Assembly: GCA_021413825.1 (NCBI GenBank)
Contig: JAIOPQ010000041.1
Coordinates: 1-51,390, forward strand
Length of the DNA stretch: 51,390 nt
Direction: 5' to 3'
Origin: Spirochaetia bacterium
GTDB taxonomy: Bacteria; Spirochaetota; Leptospiria; Leptospirales; Leptonemataceae
Below the pieces are notes generated by a model that was not told the DNA's origin, did not search any database, and saw nothing but the letters and a program-made list of their open reading frames with translations. Within the stretch, counting starts at the first letter, position 1; each line of letters starts with the position of its first letter. The translations under genes were made by a program, and so were the position numbers. Positions 50,689-51,390 of the stretch are shown piece by piece.

Positions 50689-51390
50689 ATGTCGACGATT
50701 TCAATGAAAAACCTGCTCGAAGCAGGCGTGCACTTTGGCCATCAAACGCGGAAGTGGGACCCAAGAATGGCTCCCTATATCTTCACAGCACGTAATGGAA
50801 TTCATATTATTGACCTGCAGAAAACGGTGCAACTGGCCAAGCAGGCATATGAAGCGCTCCGCGCCTATGCAGGCCAGGGCCAACGCATCATGTTCGTTGG
50901 CACAAAGAAACAAGCGCGCGCTGCAATTGAAAAAGAAGCAACCCGTTGCAACATGTTCTATGTAAACACACGCTGGCCTGGCGGTCTTTTGACTAACTGG
51001 CCAACTGTAAAGAAGTCAATTGCTCGTTTGAAGAAATTGGAAGCAATGGAGCAGAGCGGATCGTTTGATCAGGAAGCTCGCACAAAGAAAGAAGCACTCT
51101 TGCTCAAGCGTGAGCTAGAAAAGCTCAAAAAGCATCTTTCAGGAATCAAAGAACTTCAATCACCTCCAGATATTCTGTTTGTAATTGATCCAAGCAAAGA
51201 AGACATTGCGGTTAAAGAAGCCCGCGCTATGGGAATCAAGATATTCGCTGTTGTGGATTCTAACTGCAATCCTGAACTGATTGATTATCCAGTTCCTGGA
51301 AACGATGATGCAATCCGCGCCATCTCACTCTACCTGCAAACCATGGCAGATGCAGTTCTCGAAGGCTCACAAGGTCTGGAAGAAGGCTCA
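50689..51390 (+). CDS. rpsB: 30S ribosomal protein S2, partial (3' end outside window)
   Basis: The first 234 codons of ribosomal protein S2, truncated by the window edge. It starts [20 protein letters not shown] and continues [78 protein letters not shown] and [20 protein letters not shown], all diagnostic. S2 binds the head and body of the small subunit with bS1. SD candidates AGGA and AAGGA sit directly before the ATG at 50689. The upstream 78 bp, with a GGGTTTAACCC palindrome, is a likely leader where S2 itself or a neighbour could bind. Confidence 0.98.
   Translation, partial: MSTISMKNLLEAGVHFGHQTRKWDPRMAPYIFTARNGIHIIDLQKTVQLAKQAYEALRAYAGQGQRIMFVGTKKQARAAIEKEATRCNMFYVNTRWPGGLLTNWPTVKKSIARLKKLEAMEQSGSFDQEARTKKEALLLKRELEKLKKHLSGIKELQSPPDILFVIDPSKEDIAVKEARAMGIKIFAVVDSNCNPELIDYPVPGNDDAIRAISLYLQTMADAVLEGSQGLEEGS

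Noticed and set aside
1..51390. CRISPR arrays, prophage, toxin-antitoxin pairs, tRNA or rRNA genes
   Set aside because: No spaced direct repeats, no phage structural genes, no paired small toxin/antitoxin genes and no recognisable tRNA or rRNA stretch was found on either strand.

Overview
The window reads as a chromosomal segment of a spirochaete, most likely order Leptospirales. Evidence: a periplasmic-flagellum core flagellin (FlaB), a flgG-flgA-flgH-flgI-flgJ operon (L- and P-ring genes are kept in Leptospira but absent from Borrelia and Treponema), a 675-aa protein matching the spirochaete cytoplasmic filament protein CfpA, many lipoproteins with loose lipoboxes, a TonB-dependent receptor, PEGA and DUF4321 proteins. 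Base composition looks close to 50% G+C by eye, higher than pathogenic Leptospira, so a Leptonema/Turneriella-like or uncultured relative is plausible. No phage, insertion sequence, CRISPR array, rRNA or tRNA was seen.

Layout. 1-3.2 kb: 3' part of smc, translationally coupled to a PEGA-domain protein. 3.2-11 kb: hybrid histidine kinase, PlsC acyltransferase, small lipoprotein, class II fructose-bisphosphatase, flippase and a class A penicillin-binding protein whose glycosyltransferase start is lost through an out-of-frame internal deletion. 11.4-18.4 kb: a strongly initiated, codirectional five-gene locus starting with the CfpA-like filament protein, then an Ala/Pro-linker protein, a possible nuclease-fold protein, a VWA lipoprotein with a transmembrane helix and FHA-like tail, and a 641-aa protein of unknown family. 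This is the best candidate for an undescribed system. 18.4-22.4 kb: small unknown protein, GAF-GGDEF protein and a pyruvate phosphate dikinase-like protein whose ATP-grasp residues are substituted. 22.5-24.8 kb: propeller lipoprotein, flaB, ferredoxin. 24.9-26.2 kb: solitary DNA methyltransferase. 26.4-30.5 kb: distal rod, L-ring and P-ring operon.

30.5-35.5 kb (minus): TonB receptor, Cys-rich lipoprotein, membrane-anchored protein and panB, every junction overlapping. 35.6-40.1 kb: small lipoprotein, SDR protein, queF, phasin-like protein, alpha/beta hydrolase, lipoprotein and HAD phosphatase. 40.1-42.1 kb (minus): Ser/Thr-type phosphatase and CCA-adding enzyme. 42.2-44.3 kb: sucCD. 44.5-48.1 kb (minus): two beta-propeller lipoproteins sharing a Cys signature, and an unusual chemotaxis-type transducer. 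48.2-51.4 kb: amidohydrolase, a biotin-dependent carboxyltransferase broken by a second internal deletion, DUF4321 protein and the start of rpsB.

Most genes are ordinary housekeeping. The points deserving a second look are the CfpA locus, the degenerate PPDK, the TonB/Cys-rich lipoprotein operon, the paired propeller lipoproteins, a dispersed palindromic repeat family, and two similar-sized internal deletions that may be assembly errors. All family assignments come from reading motifs; no database search was run.
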